This document shows, piece after piece, positions 1 through 7,645 of a DNA stretch of 64,000 bases. The stretch lies in NCBI GenBank assembly GCA_025454875.1, contig JALONP010000008.1:128000-191999 (forward strand), given 5' to 3'. The notes beneath the pieces are model-generated. The model did no database searches, was not told the DNA's origin, and worked only from the letters and a program-made list of their open reading frames with translations. The translations under genes and the position numbers were made by a program. Each line of letters begins with the position of its first letter. Positions within the stretch are counted from its first letter, which is position 1. This stretch comes from Bacteroidia bacterium. GTDB taxonomy: Bacteria; Bacteroidota; Bacteroidia; UKL13-3.

Positions 1-247
1 TAAATGTGGTTAGCCAAACGTTTTGGCCATTTACAACCGTTGTTAATTCATAACTGCCTTTTAGCAATCCAGCAAACACAAACTCACCGAGTTGGTCGGT
101 GGTTGCAGTTAACCCATTCGATAAATAAACTTCCTTGAGTAACAGCGGTTGGCCCGACTCTGCATATAAAACACCTTTTAATTGAGCGGCTGAAACCCCA
201 ACTGAAGTAAGCCATAACGCCATCCATAATACATATTTTGAGTGCAT
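1..247 (-). CDS. Carboxypeptidase-regulatory-like / TonB-dependent receptor N-terminus (partial)
   Basis: The gene runs off the left edge; 82 codons are visible from an ATG at 247. The first 21 residues form a Sec signal peptide (hydrophobic stretch VLWMALWLTSVGVSA). After it comes the start of a CarboxypepD_reg-like beta-sandwich: a short strand ending in GVLY, a segment with SGQPL, then TTDQLGEFVFAGL and a KGSYEL turn. This is the usual N-terminal plug extension of Bacteroidota SusC/TonB-dependent receptors, but it also occurs in other outer-membrane proteins. The remainder lies outside the window, so the receptor assignment is inference. A Bacteroidota -7 box lies just upstream (269-276). 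Confidence 0.6.
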   Translation of the reverse strand, partial: MHSKYVLWMALWLTSVGVSAAQLKGVLYAESGQPLLLKEVYLSNGLTATTDQLGEFVFAGLLKGSYELTTVVNGQNVWLTTF

Positions 248-268
248 CTCTTTGCGGAATTGATGCGG

Positions 269-276
269 CAAAAATA
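269..276 (-). promoter_or_regulatory. Bacteroidota -7 promoter box
   Basis: On the minus strand this reads TATTTTTG, a perfect match to the Bacteroidota -7 consensus TAnnTTTG, 21 bases before the ATG at 247. No good TTTG -33 box is seen at the usual 19-base spacing, so the call rests on the -7 box only. Confidence 0.4.
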
Positions 277-328
277 TATTATTTATAATTAGTCTAAATT
301 AAATTAATGTGATATTTATCAAACACAT

Positions 329-1345
329 TTACCTCCGATCCAAAATCGGATGAATGATTTTGCGCCACAATGGTGGAATAAGTGCCGGAAGAATTAAGCT
401 TGGATAACCAGCAGGCAATACCGGGCTTTTTGGATAAGATTGCAATGTGTGAAACGGTTTGGAGGCATAATAATGGTGATCTGCATGTCGGCTTAAATCC
501 ACCAAAAAAAACCGGCTCACAAACAAATCGCTTTGCCAACTGTGCAATTCGGTCACACGCTCATTTTCACTTCTGCTTAATCCATAATGCTCAATATAAT
601 TTACATACTCCAATAAAAAATTAGCGAGTATGCATTGCACAAACCAAGCGGCTAAAGCAATCCAACCTGCCAGCAAAACCATGCAGGTATCAAATAGAAA
701 GTGGTATACAAATTGGCGCACCATGTAATTATTCCAACTAAATACTGATTTACCAATCTTTTCTAATCGTTCTTTTTCCAATTTCCATGCACTTTGTATT
801 TGCCCCAAGCCACTGCTTACAAAAAAACCATACAATGATTGCCCACGTTTTGCCGATGCCGAATCTTTTTCGGTACCAACCCATTTGTGATGCACACGCA
901 AATGCTCAATAAAAAAGTAAAAGTTACCAGCGGTAAATAATAAAAACTTTCCCGCCCATTGTGCTGCTTTTGCTTTTCGATGAATGAACTCATGCGCAAC
1001 AACAATGGCTCCACTCCCGCTGTACACGCCCATACTTAGCGCACATAAAAACAAATCACCATCCGCATGAATATGGTTACGTGCAGCAAATACAAACGAA
1101 GCAATACATGCTATTTGCAATGGAACATGTAATCCTAATATAAGATTGGGAGTTGTGTCATGCTCACCGCTATGCTGATCGCTCAAAAGCGGTTTACTCA
1201 TCCAATCAATCATTCCCAATACAATAAGCGAAAAAATAAGGTTTGCTGCCGCATACCAAGTGCCACTATGCAGGTTTCCGTATACAACCAATATCCCTGG
1301 CAATAGACTTAAACTGTATAAAAGATTTCTTGTAGTTGGATTCAT
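329..1345 (-). CDS. alkB: AlkB-type alkane 1-monooxygenase (membrane diiron)
   Basis: A 338-residue integral membrane non-haem diiron hydroxylase of the fatty-acid-desaturase superfamily. All histidine boxes of the AlkB family are present: HEFIHR (118-123), EHLRVHH (147-153) and LSRHADHH (284-291), plus the AlkB signature NYIEHYGL (249-256). Several hydrophobic segments (about 8-25, 31-50, 70-88, 97-116, 136-147, 215-248) fit the six-helix membrane core. Family members oxidise the terminal carbon of alkanes or similar chains using electrons from rubredoxin. At 338 residues it is slightly shorter than characterised AlkB (about 400). No rubredoxin or rubredoxin reductase gene is adjacent, so the electron donor and true substrate are unknown. 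It lies 84 bases downstream of the lipoprotein gene and may be transcribed separately. Confidence 0.87.
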   Translation of the reverse strand: MNPTTRNLLYSLSLLPGILVVYGNLHSGTWYAAANLIFSLIVLGMIDWMSKPLLSDQHSGEHDTTPNLILGLHVPLQIACIASFVFAARNHIHADGDLFLCALSMGVYSGSGAIVVAHEFIHRKAKAAQWAGKFLLFTAGNFYFFIEHLRVHHKWVGTEKDSASAKRGQSLYGFFVSSGLGQIQSAWKLEKERLEKIGKSVFSWNNYMVRQFVYHFLFDTCMVLLAGWIALAAWFVQCILANFLLEYVNYIEHYGLSRSENERVTELHSWQSDLFVSRFFLVDLSRHADHHYYASKPFHTLQSYPKSPVLPAGYPSLILPALIPPLWRKIIHPILDRR

Positions 1346-1429
1346 ACTGCCAACTTACAAAAGAAAGATGAATCAAAAAATAGAGGTTACTTTTCTTAAC
1401 AATTGACTTACCAGATAAAACCAATAAAA

Positions 1430-2272
1430 TTATTGTTCATAAACATAATCTTGGCTTGTATAAGTCATTGCTGAAACAACAATTACTTTACCATTGGCAT
1501 CTGTAACTTGCTCTTGATTTGCCCGCCCAACATGAATGGTAATGATGGCACCATAAGGAATACCAACTAACATAGAAGCTGTAATATCATGTTGACCGTT
1601 ATCCGTTACATAAACTGGATCATTAAAAAAAGACGCTAGTGGATACGTAGGATTTTTGAGGTTTGATCGGAGGCCATTGTACTCTACCATTATTACTACA
1701 TCTTCTTGATTGTTTATGTCTTGATTCCAATAAATGGTTTTAGGTAGGCTTGTTGACCGAATGATGGGCGTAGAGGCAGACCAAGGTTCTGGTACCATAT
1801 AAATCTCTTCAGGAACATACATGGTCAGTGAACTAGGCGCATAACCAGAACCACCGCCAACTTCAAATATTACATTGCTGCCAAACTGACCTGCATTAAC
1901 AGGGTCGTTTGCTTGCGATCTTTCAAAATAATATGTCCACCTACCAAGTTTTGTAGAATCTGGTGGCAAAGAAATGCTACCCCAACTCACATTGCCCACA
2001 TTTAACCCTCGGGTTAAAGGATTATCGTAAAAAGTGGCATCACCTAAATAATAGGCTGTTTGATGCAAAGTGCCCGATGTATCTTTCCAACTTTGACAAG
2101 CTGCATTGTATTGAATACTTCCATCGCAGGGTGTATTGCCAAAACCGAATAACCCGGTTGCTCTAAAAGGAAAAGTAGGAACCTCATCAACACTTCTAGG
2201 AAGTGGGTCTTTTTGGCAAGAAAAAAACATCATTGTTCCAAAAATGTACAAGAACAGCCGATGTGAGTGCAT
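1430..2272 (-). CDS. Lipoprotein of unknown function
   Basis: I do not recognise the family. The ATG at 2272 gives a 280-residue protein; a TTG at 2290 would add six residues, but the ATG gives a cleaner signal. The N-terminus has a hydrophobic stretch ending in the lipobox MFFSC (Cys at about residue 19), so it should be a lipid-anchored envelope protein. The mature part is beta-rich, with many Thr, Ser, Gly and aromatic residues, no long helix and two further cysteines (near 47 and 59) that could pair. It starts 23 bases after the hutH stop on the same strand, so it is probably co-transcribed with hutH, but no functional link is evident. Confidence 0.6.
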   Translation of the reverse strand: MHSHRLFLYIFGTMMFFSCQKDPLPRSVDEVPTFPFRATGLFGFGNTPCDGSIQYNAACQSWKDTSGTLHQTAYYLGDATFYDNPLTRGLNVGNVSWGSISLPPDSTKLGRWTYYFERSQANDPVNAGQFGSNVIFEVGGGSGYAPSSLTMYVPEEIYMVPEPWSASTPIIRSTSLPKTIYWNQDINNQEDVVIMVEYNGLRSNLKNPTYPLASFFNDPVYVTDNGQHDITASMLVGIPYGAIITIHVGRANQEQVTDANGKVIVVSAMTYTSQDYVYEQ

Positions 2273-2295
2273 AAGGTAATACTTACTCAATTATA

Positions 2296-3789
2296 CTATA
2301 ACCCCTTTAAAAAAGCAACCGCCTTCTCCATGTCTACATGAATAATGCGGTCGGCATCCATAAACGGAACTTGTTTTCTAAATTCACCCGCGAATTGTTC
2401 TACTGATATGGAACTTTTTAATGGCCGCCTATACTCCAACGCTTGCGCTGCATTGAGCAATTCAATGGCCAATACCCGCTCAGTATTATTTACTACTCGC
2501 AAACATTTTGTTGCTGCATTTGCCCCCATACTCACATGGTCTTCTTGCCCGTTGCTGCTTACAATGCTATCTACTGAGGCTGGTGTACATAATTGTTTAC
2601 TCTGACTAACAATAGACGCTGCAGTATATTGTGGAATCATCATGCCTGAATGCAAGCCAGGATTAGTGGCAAGAAATGGTGGCAACCCTCTTTGTCCGGA
2701 AATTAACTGATAGGTTCTACGCTCCGATATGCTTCCCAACTCTGCCAATGCAATAGCCAAAAAATCCAATACCAAGGCAAGTGGTTGTCCATGAAAATTT
2801 CCCCCTGATACAATTAAATCATCTTCAACAAATACATTCGGATTATCGGTTACAGAATTGATTTCGGTTTCAATTACAGATGCCACATACGCAAACGTGT
2901 CTTTGCTTGCTCCATGCACTTGCGGAATACACCTGAATGCATATGGATCTTGCACTTGCTCTTTGGCACGATTGGCAATCGCACTGCCTTCCAGTAATTG
3001 CCTAATGGTAGCCGCTGTTTCAACTTGACCTTTATGCGCTCGTACAGCGTGTAACTGCTTTGTAAATGGTTCTAACTTGGCATCAAAAGCATCAATGGAA
3101 AGTGCTGCAATATGATCTGCCTGTTTTGACAAACGTTGTGAGGTTAAGATGCAATGAACCGCGTAAGCCAGCATGAATTGTGTTCCATTGATTAATGCCA
3201 ATCCTTCCTTTGATTGCAATGCAATAGGTGGTAAATTATACTCCGCTTGTAGTACTTTGGCTTCATGCTGCTGATACCCGTTTGGGGTATGCATCCAAAA
3301 TAGACCCTCGCCAAAAAGTGGTAAACACAAATGTGCCAATGGCGCCAAATCGCCTGAGGCGCCTAGTGATCCTTGTTCGTAAACAACAGGCAAAATATTG
3401 TGGTTAAAAAAATACACCAAACGTTCAACTGTTTCAACCTGCACCCCACTGTGTCCATAACTCAACGATTGAATTTTAAGCAACAACATCAACTTCACAA
3501 TTTCTTGCGGCACGGTATCGCCAAAACCGCAAGCATGCGAACGTAGTAAATTGTATTGCAGTTGCTCCAATTCATCGTTTGAAATTTGTGTATTGCACAA
3601 AGAACCAAAACCTGTATTAATACCATAAAAAACAGCATTCGGGTCCTGCATTTTTTTATTCAAATACTCGCGGCAACTCACGATACGTTGTTTTGCATCT
3701 GATGAAAGCACAAGCTGCTTTTGCTCCTGTATAATAGAGGCAATATCTTTTAACGTAAGTGTTGAGTTTATTTCAAATAGGTGATTCAT
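2296..3789 (-). CDS. hutH: Histidine ammonia-lyase
   Basis: A 497-residue cytoplasmic lyase that converts L-histidine to urocanate and ammonia, the first step of histidine degradation. The MIO electrophile tripeptide Ala144-Ser145-Gly146 is present inside GSLGASGDLAPLAH, along with the catalytic tyrosine region YGINTGFGSL (Tyr55) and the family segment SGGNFHGQPLA. Full length compared with the usual 500 residues. None of the rest of the pathway (hutU, hutI, hutG) is nearby, so it is an orphan here. The MIO family also includes phenylalanine and tyrosine ammonia-lyases and aminomutases. The HutH call rests on overall resemblance, and substrate cannot be proven from sequence alone. Confidence 0.87.
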   Translation of the reverse strand: MNHLFEINSTLTLKDIASIIQEQKQLVLSSDAKQRIVSCREYLNKKMQDPNAVFYGINTGFGSLCNTQISNDELEQLQYNLLRSHACGFGDTVPQEIVKLMLLLKIQSLSYGHSGVQVETVERLVYFFNHNILPVVYEQGSLGASGDLAPLAHLCLPLFGEGLFWMHTPNGYQQHEAKVLQAEYNLPPIALQSKEGLALINGTQFMLAYAVHCILTSQRLSKQADHIAALSIDAFDAKLEPFTKQLHAVRAHKGQVETAATIRQLLEGSAIANRAKEQVQDPYAFRCIPQVHGASKDTFAYVASVIETEINSVTDNPNVFVEDDLIVSGGNFHGQPLALVLDFLAIALAELGSISERRTYQLISGQRGLPPFLATNPGLHSGMMIPQYTAASIVSQSKQLCTPASVDSIVSSNGQEDHVSMGANAATKCLRVVNNTERVLAIELLNAAQALEYRRPLKSSISVEQFAGEFRKQVPFMDADRIIHVDMEKAVAFLKGL

Positions 3790-3811
3790 GTTTTACAATG
3801 ATATTATTTTT

Positions 3812-3957
3812 TGCCACTGATTAGCGCAGATTAAATTGACAAGGCAATCAAGCCGCAGATTACGCAAATTTATTTTAGCTAATTATGTGCAAATATTATC
3901 TGCGTTAAATTGAGTTTTAACCTAATCTGTGTAATCTGAGGCTGCTTTTTTATTTCA
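3812..3957. repeat. Imperfect inverted repeat rich in CAGATTA words
   Basis: The hutH-hisS gap holds repeated words of the form CAGATTA or TAATCTG. The outer arms AGCCGCAGATTACGCAAATT (from about 3850) and TAATCTGTGTAATCTGAGGCT (about 3923-3944) pair as a long imperfect stem. A further GCGCAGATTAAATTGA near 3823 resembles, inverted, ATCTGCGTTAAATTGAG near 3898. The element sits directly after the hisS stop, so on the minus strand it could fold into a termination hairpin, although it lacks a clean U-tract. Similar CAGATTACGCAGATTA-type words occur as dispersed intergenic repeats in Bacteroidota genomes; this membership is from general knowledge and was not tested. Confidence 0.5.
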
Positions 3958-5605
3958 GATTATCTACTATTTCGTTTATACTTAATTCTTGCTGTGTACC
4001 TTTGGTTAAATCTTTCAGCACCAGTTTTCCCGATTGCATTTCAGTATCTCCAATAATCATTGCATATGGAATATGCAAGGCATTGGCATAATCCAATTGT
4101 TTGCCCAACTTTTTTAAATCGGGATACAACTCAGCGGCAATACCCGCATCACGCAATTGGCGAAGTGGCGCAAGTGCATATGCTTGGGTTGCTTGATCAA
4201 AGGTACAAATCAATACCCTGGTACTTGTAGTATTTAAACCATTTGGAAACAATTTGAGTTCTTCCATCACATCATAAATGCGATCCAATCCAAAACTAAT
4301 TCCAACGCCACTTACATTGGGTAATCCAAAAATACCCGTAAGGTTATCGTATCGACCTCCACCGCCAATGCTTGATTTAAGTGAACCTTCGGTTGATACC
4401 ACTTCAAAAATAGCTCCTGTATAATAACTTAAACCGCGGGCGAGACTAAAGTCTAATTTTAAATTGATTTGTTGACTGGTTGTTTGAGTGATTGGTTGAA
4501 TAGCCGCTATGATAAACTCCAATTCATTAATTCCTTTTATCCCTTCTGCTGAATGCTGTAATTTAGTTTTGAGTGTATTTAAAACAACTTCATTTTCTCC
4601 TTTGATGGAGATTATTTCAAACAACTTATCGAGTTCTGATTCCGAAAACTTTTGTTCGCTTAATTCTTTGCGAACCCCTTCTTCACCAATTTTATCCAAC
4701 TTATCAATTGCAACTGCGATGGTGTTCATGTATTCAACAGACTTTACCACTTCCGCAATTCCAGCTAATACCTTTCGGTTATTCATTCGCAATTCGTAGT
4801 GCGTTATTCCCAATTTGGTAAATGCTTCATCGTATATCTGAATCAAATCTACCTCGTTTAACAAACTATCGCTTCCTACCACATCAGCATCACATTGCCA
4901 AAACTCGCGGTAACGTCCTTTTTGCGGCCTATCGGCACGCCATACCGGTTGCATTTGGTAGCGCTTAAACGGAAACGTAATTTCATTGCGGTTCATTACC
5001 ACATAACGTGCAAAAGGAACAGTTAAATCGTAGCGAAGGCCTTTTTCAGTATTTGTAGGATTAACATTTCCAACAAGATTAAAATAACTCTCAATAGTTG
5101 GTTTAACAATAGATATTAACTTATCTATCACATGATCCGAGTTAGATTTAATATCATTCAGGTTTGAAAACAACTCATTCGAAACTTCAAGAATTATTTG
5201 TGCTATTGTCTTTTTATCAGAAGGTGTAATTTGTTGATTATAGCTAATAAAATGCCCATCAATTCCCCTAATATTAGCATTAAAAGCATTTTTGTAATCA
5301 CTACTAACATCTTTTAACGTATCACTAATTATTTTTCTAATAATTTCGACAGTATAGCTAATCAGTAAGTTCCTTCTATGATCAAAACTACCAGAATCTA
5401 ATATCCTAAACAACAATTTATCCCCTTCATCGCCATACTTTCCTTCGAGTGTGGTAAGGTTTTCCATGGTTGGTGTTTCAATGGGCATAAAGCCATACTT
5501 TTTAAACACACCTTCAATGGTATTTAAAATATACTTGCGCTTTTGCACTTCGGCTGGGCCAAAATCGCGGGTACCTTTGGGAATTGTTGGTTTGTTTGCT
5601 GCCAT
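3950..5605 (-). CDS. hisS: Histidyl-tRNA synthetase with an extra internal insertion
   Basis: Class II aminoacyl-tRNA synthetase that charges tRNA-His. N-terminal motif 1 (KGTRDFGPAE and GFMPIETPTMEN), motif 2 with GLRYDLTVPFARY and QPVWRADRPQKGRYREFWQCD, the HisA-type box ARGLSYYTGAIFE, motif 3 (GGGGRYDNL, GVGISFGLDRI) and a C-terminal anticodon-binding domain (from about 445) are all present. The length of 551 is about 95 residues above the usual 450 or so. The excess lies between residues about 74 and 183, where the normal short linker between KLLFRILDSG and EKGLRYDLTVP is replaced by a Lys/Ile/Ser/Asn-rich, mostly helical segment in AT-rich DNA. The reading frame and catalytic motifs are intact, so it should be functional. 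ATG at 5605. Confidence 0.93.
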   Translation of the reverse strand: MAANKPTIPKGTRDFGPAEVQKRKYILNTIEGVFKKYGFMPIETPTMENLTTLEGKYGDEGDKLLFRILDSGSFDHRRNLLISYTVEIIRKIISDTLKDVSSDYKNAFNANIRGIDGHFISYNQQITPSDKKTIAQIILEVSNELFSNLNDIKSNSDHVIDKLISIVKPTIESYFNLVGNVNPTNTEKGLRYDLTVPFARYVVMNRNEITFPFKRYQMQPVWRADRPQKGRYREFWQCDADVVGSDSLLNEVDLIQIYDEAFTKLGITHYELRMNNRKVLAGIAEVVKSVEYMNTIAVAIDKLDKIGEEGVRKELSEQKFSESELDKLFEIISIKGENEVVLNTLKTKLQHSAEGIKGINELEFIIAAIQPITQTTSQQINLKLDFSLARGLSYYTGAIFEVVSTEGSLKSSIGGGGRYDNLTGIFGLPNVSGVGISFGLDRIYDVMEELKLFPNGLNTTSTRVLICTFDQATQAYALAPLRQLRDAGIAAELYPDLKKLGKQLDYANALHIPYAMIIGDTEMQSGKLVLKDLTKGTQQELSINEIVDNLK

Positions 5606-5609
5606 TCGT

Positions 5610-5672
5610 TATTGATTGTTGGTTATTGGGCAATGGTAATTGGACATTAGTCATCGGGCATTGGTCATTCCG
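5610..5672. repeat. Short ATTGG/CATTGG-type low-complexity repeat
   Basis: The region upstream of hisS contains loosely repeated words (TTATTGG, CAATGGTAATTGG, CATTAGTCATCGGGCATTGGTCATT). It looks like a degenerate tandem array between hisS and the toxin gene. No function is evident. Confidence 0.35.
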
Positions 5673-5734
5673 CAATGAATCTAATTGAACAAGACGTTGC
5701 CAAAGCAGCGAAAATACACAAAGGAAAATGAAAT

Positions 5735-6035
5735 CTATGGATTGAGTTTGGAAGGGTTTTGGCGAGAGTCGAAGATACGAATGATAACGAGGTTACTTCC
5801 TTCAACTCTATAAAAAAGTTTGTAATTTACTGAAACGGAAACCAGATAATCGTTTCGATTCAAAGAATAAATCCTTATGTCCAATTGTTGGATTAGTGCT
5901 TAATAATTCAATATGAGCGAGAATACCTTGTTCGATATTTTCAGCAATGGTATAGGCATAAGAACTTAGATAGTATGAAAGTATTGCTTCAAAGTCCGTT
6001 AATGCTTCATTTGAGTAAACAATGGTAAGTTTCAT
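5735..6035 (-). pseudogene. ParE/RelE-family toxin, frameshifted
   Basis: Type II toxin of the RelE/ParE fold. The first frame (6035 down to 5808, 75 codons) begins MKLTIVYSNEAL and includes NIEQGILAHIELL and a Pro-rich turn before SKRLSG. It then goes out of frame and ends at a TAG. In the neighbouring frame the expected family C-terminus continues without interruption: SVNYKLFYRVEGSNLVIIR then IFDSRQNPSKLNP, with stop at 5735-5737. One extra base near 5843-5850 (in CGATTATCTGG) explains the break; removing it restores a protein of about 99 residues. The ATG directly abuts the antitoxin stop (TAAATG). As written, the truncated toxin lacks the C-terminal strand and Arg/Phe residues typical of active ParE, so it is probably inactive unless the base is a sequencing error. 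Confidence 0.7.
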
Positions 6036-6284
6036 TTACCTACCCATGATGATATTCAATCTTTTATTAACTTCTTCTTGTGTATGTACTCTTCCCTGTG
6101 CAACACTATCTAAACCTGCTTGTATTCTTGCCTCATATTCCTCAACACTCAAAGGTTTCATCGTATCTTTATACAACTCTGCCTTAAGCTCATCCAATAA
6201 ATGTTGAACATGTTGCATGGCTTCAATATCATTTGCTTGTTGAAGCGACTCGATAATTTGTTGCTTAAGTTCTGTGGTTGACAT
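6036..6284 (-). CDS. Antitoxin of a ParDE/RelBE-type pair
   Basis: Small acidic protein immediately upstream of, and abutting, the ParE-like toxin gene. The ATG at 6284 (MSTTELKQQIIESLQ) is preferred over a TTG at 6305 that would add seven residues, giving 82 residues. The N-terminal half is predicted to form helices (residues 1-40) and the C-terminal half contains the toxin-binding style segment SVEEYEARIQAG. The order antitoxin-then-toxin with zero spacing is typical for type II modules. No clear ribbon-helix-helix or HTH motif is visible, so the exact antitoxin family is unknown. With the toxin frameshifted, this gene may be a remnant of an inactivated module. Confidence 0.65.
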   Translation of the reverse strand: MSTTELKQQIIESLQQANDIEAMQHVQHLLDELKAELYKDTMKPLSVEEYEARIQAGLDSVAQGRVHTQEEVNKRLNIIMGR

Positions 6285-6317
6285 ACACTTTAAATTGACA
6301 CTCAAATATACAGTTTT

Positions 6318-7481
6318 TTAGTTTTTCGCCATCTCAATTCCAGCATCCAAATAGGTAAACATATCCTCTGGCAAATCATCTGCATTTTTGGGTCCACGTT
6401 TATGCCCAACACGCACTATAATCATATCCAAATCAGGGATAGCAAAAACATACTGTCCGCGTATGCCTCGCATGTAAAAAATATCATGGTTTTGATAGTT
6501 CATTAACCACCATTGGTAACCATATTGATCAATTTGTTCTCCATCGGCAATATCAACCAAATGAGCAGCAGTGAGTGATGCGCGCACATAACTTGTGTCA
6601 ACCAACTGTTTGCCTTGCCAATTGCCAGAATCCATGTATAACCGTGCCAACCGCGCAAAATCTTTTGCTGTTGAATAAAAACAGCAACTCACCTTTTCCA
6701 TTCCTTGTTCATCGGTGCTCCAAAAGGCCTTGGTCTCTGCACCAATAGGTTGCCACAATTTTTCGGATGCATATTCGGCAACAGTTTTTCCGGTTACCTT
6801 TTTCAATATTATCCCCAACAATTGCGAATCACCTCCCTTGTAGTTCCATGTTTTTCCAGGAGCCTCTTTCACGTCAGCAGATAACGTTAGCTTGTTCACA
6901 TCTTTACCATAATAAGCTTCGGCAGGCCAATCAAACGGACTTCCATACCCTTCCACAAAATCAATTCCACTGCCCATGGTAAGCAGATGCGCAATGGTAA
7001 TTTTTGCTTTTTCACCTCTGGTAAATTCAGGGATATAATTTCCTACGGGTTCATTTACGTGCTTGATAAGCCCCTCCTTTAAAGCAATCCCAATTAAGAT
7101 TGCATTAATCGATTTGGCCATTGAAAAAGAATTGGTAACTGATTGCTCATCATATCCTTCCCAATACTGCTCATGCAATACACTATCGTGTTGCATGACC
7201 ACATACCCTACGGTTTGGTATTTTACGAAATCGGCCAACAAGTTAGAATCCAATTGCTGGCGGTTGTAGTTTATGCTTTTGGGCCAAGGCTGGGGCGCAG
7301 CAGCTGCCACTTGGTGGTAAGGAAACAAGTTTAACTCGTCAATATCAGGACCTGATTTGCCACTAAAGATGGTCATTGCCAAAACTTTGTTTACAAATAA
7401 ATTATCCGTGATAAGCAAGCCCAATTCAAATGCCACAACCACAAGTACAACCCAAGTTGCTATTCGTTTTATGTATTTCAT
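6318..7481 (-). CDS. Class C beta-lactamase-family serine hydrolase
   Basis: A 387-residue protein starting at ATG 7481, which directly precedes the hydrophobic signal/anchor (WVVLVVVAFELGLL, residues 10-23); an in-frame start at 7511 would add ten residues ahead of it. The catalytic SxxK is Ser120-Met-Ala-Lys123 in NSFSMAKSINAIL. The second motif reads WNYKGGDSQLLG, and the C-terminal HxG/KTG equivalent is RGIRGQYVFAIPD. The family (esterase EstB, 6-aminohexanoate-dimer hydrolase, PBP4*-like) hydrolyses esters or amides and is not necessarily a drug-resistance enzyme. It is probably anchored in, or exported across, the inner membrane. It diverges from purH, with 164 bases between the two starts. 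Confidence 0.8.
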   Translation of the reverse strand: MKYIKRIATWVVLVVVAFELGLLITDNLFVNKVLAMTIFSGKSGPDIDELNLFPYHQVAAAAPQPWPKSINYNRQQLDSNLLADFVKYQTVGYVVMQHDSVLHEQYWEGYDEQSVTNSFSMAKSINAILIGIALKEGLIKHVNEPVGNYIPEFTRGEKAKITIAHLLTMGSGIDFVEGYGSPFDWPAEAYYGKDVNKLTLSADVKEAPGKTWNYKGGDSQLLGIILKKVTGKTVAEYASEKLWQPIGAETKAFWSTDEQGMEKVSCCFYSTAKDFARLARLYMDSGNWQGKQLVDTSYVRASLTAAHLVDIADGEQIDQYGYQWWLMNYQNHDIFYMRGIRGQYVFAIPDLDMIIVRVGHKRGPKNADDLPEDMFTYLDAGIEMAKN

Positions 7482-7645
7482 ACTTTCATTAATTATCCAA
7501 GCACAAAGCAACTTACATCTTTTTATTCAGCTAAGCAATTGCATGAATATCAATGAGCTATTTATCATATAAAAATCTATTAAACAGATTACATAATCCC
7601 ATTTCGTTGGTTTATTTTCGCGCCACTTTTAACATTTACATTCTC

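Noticed and set aside
382..624. Plus-strand reading frame overlapping alkB
   Set aside because: It lies entirely antisense to the well-supported alkB gene and has no recognisable motif.
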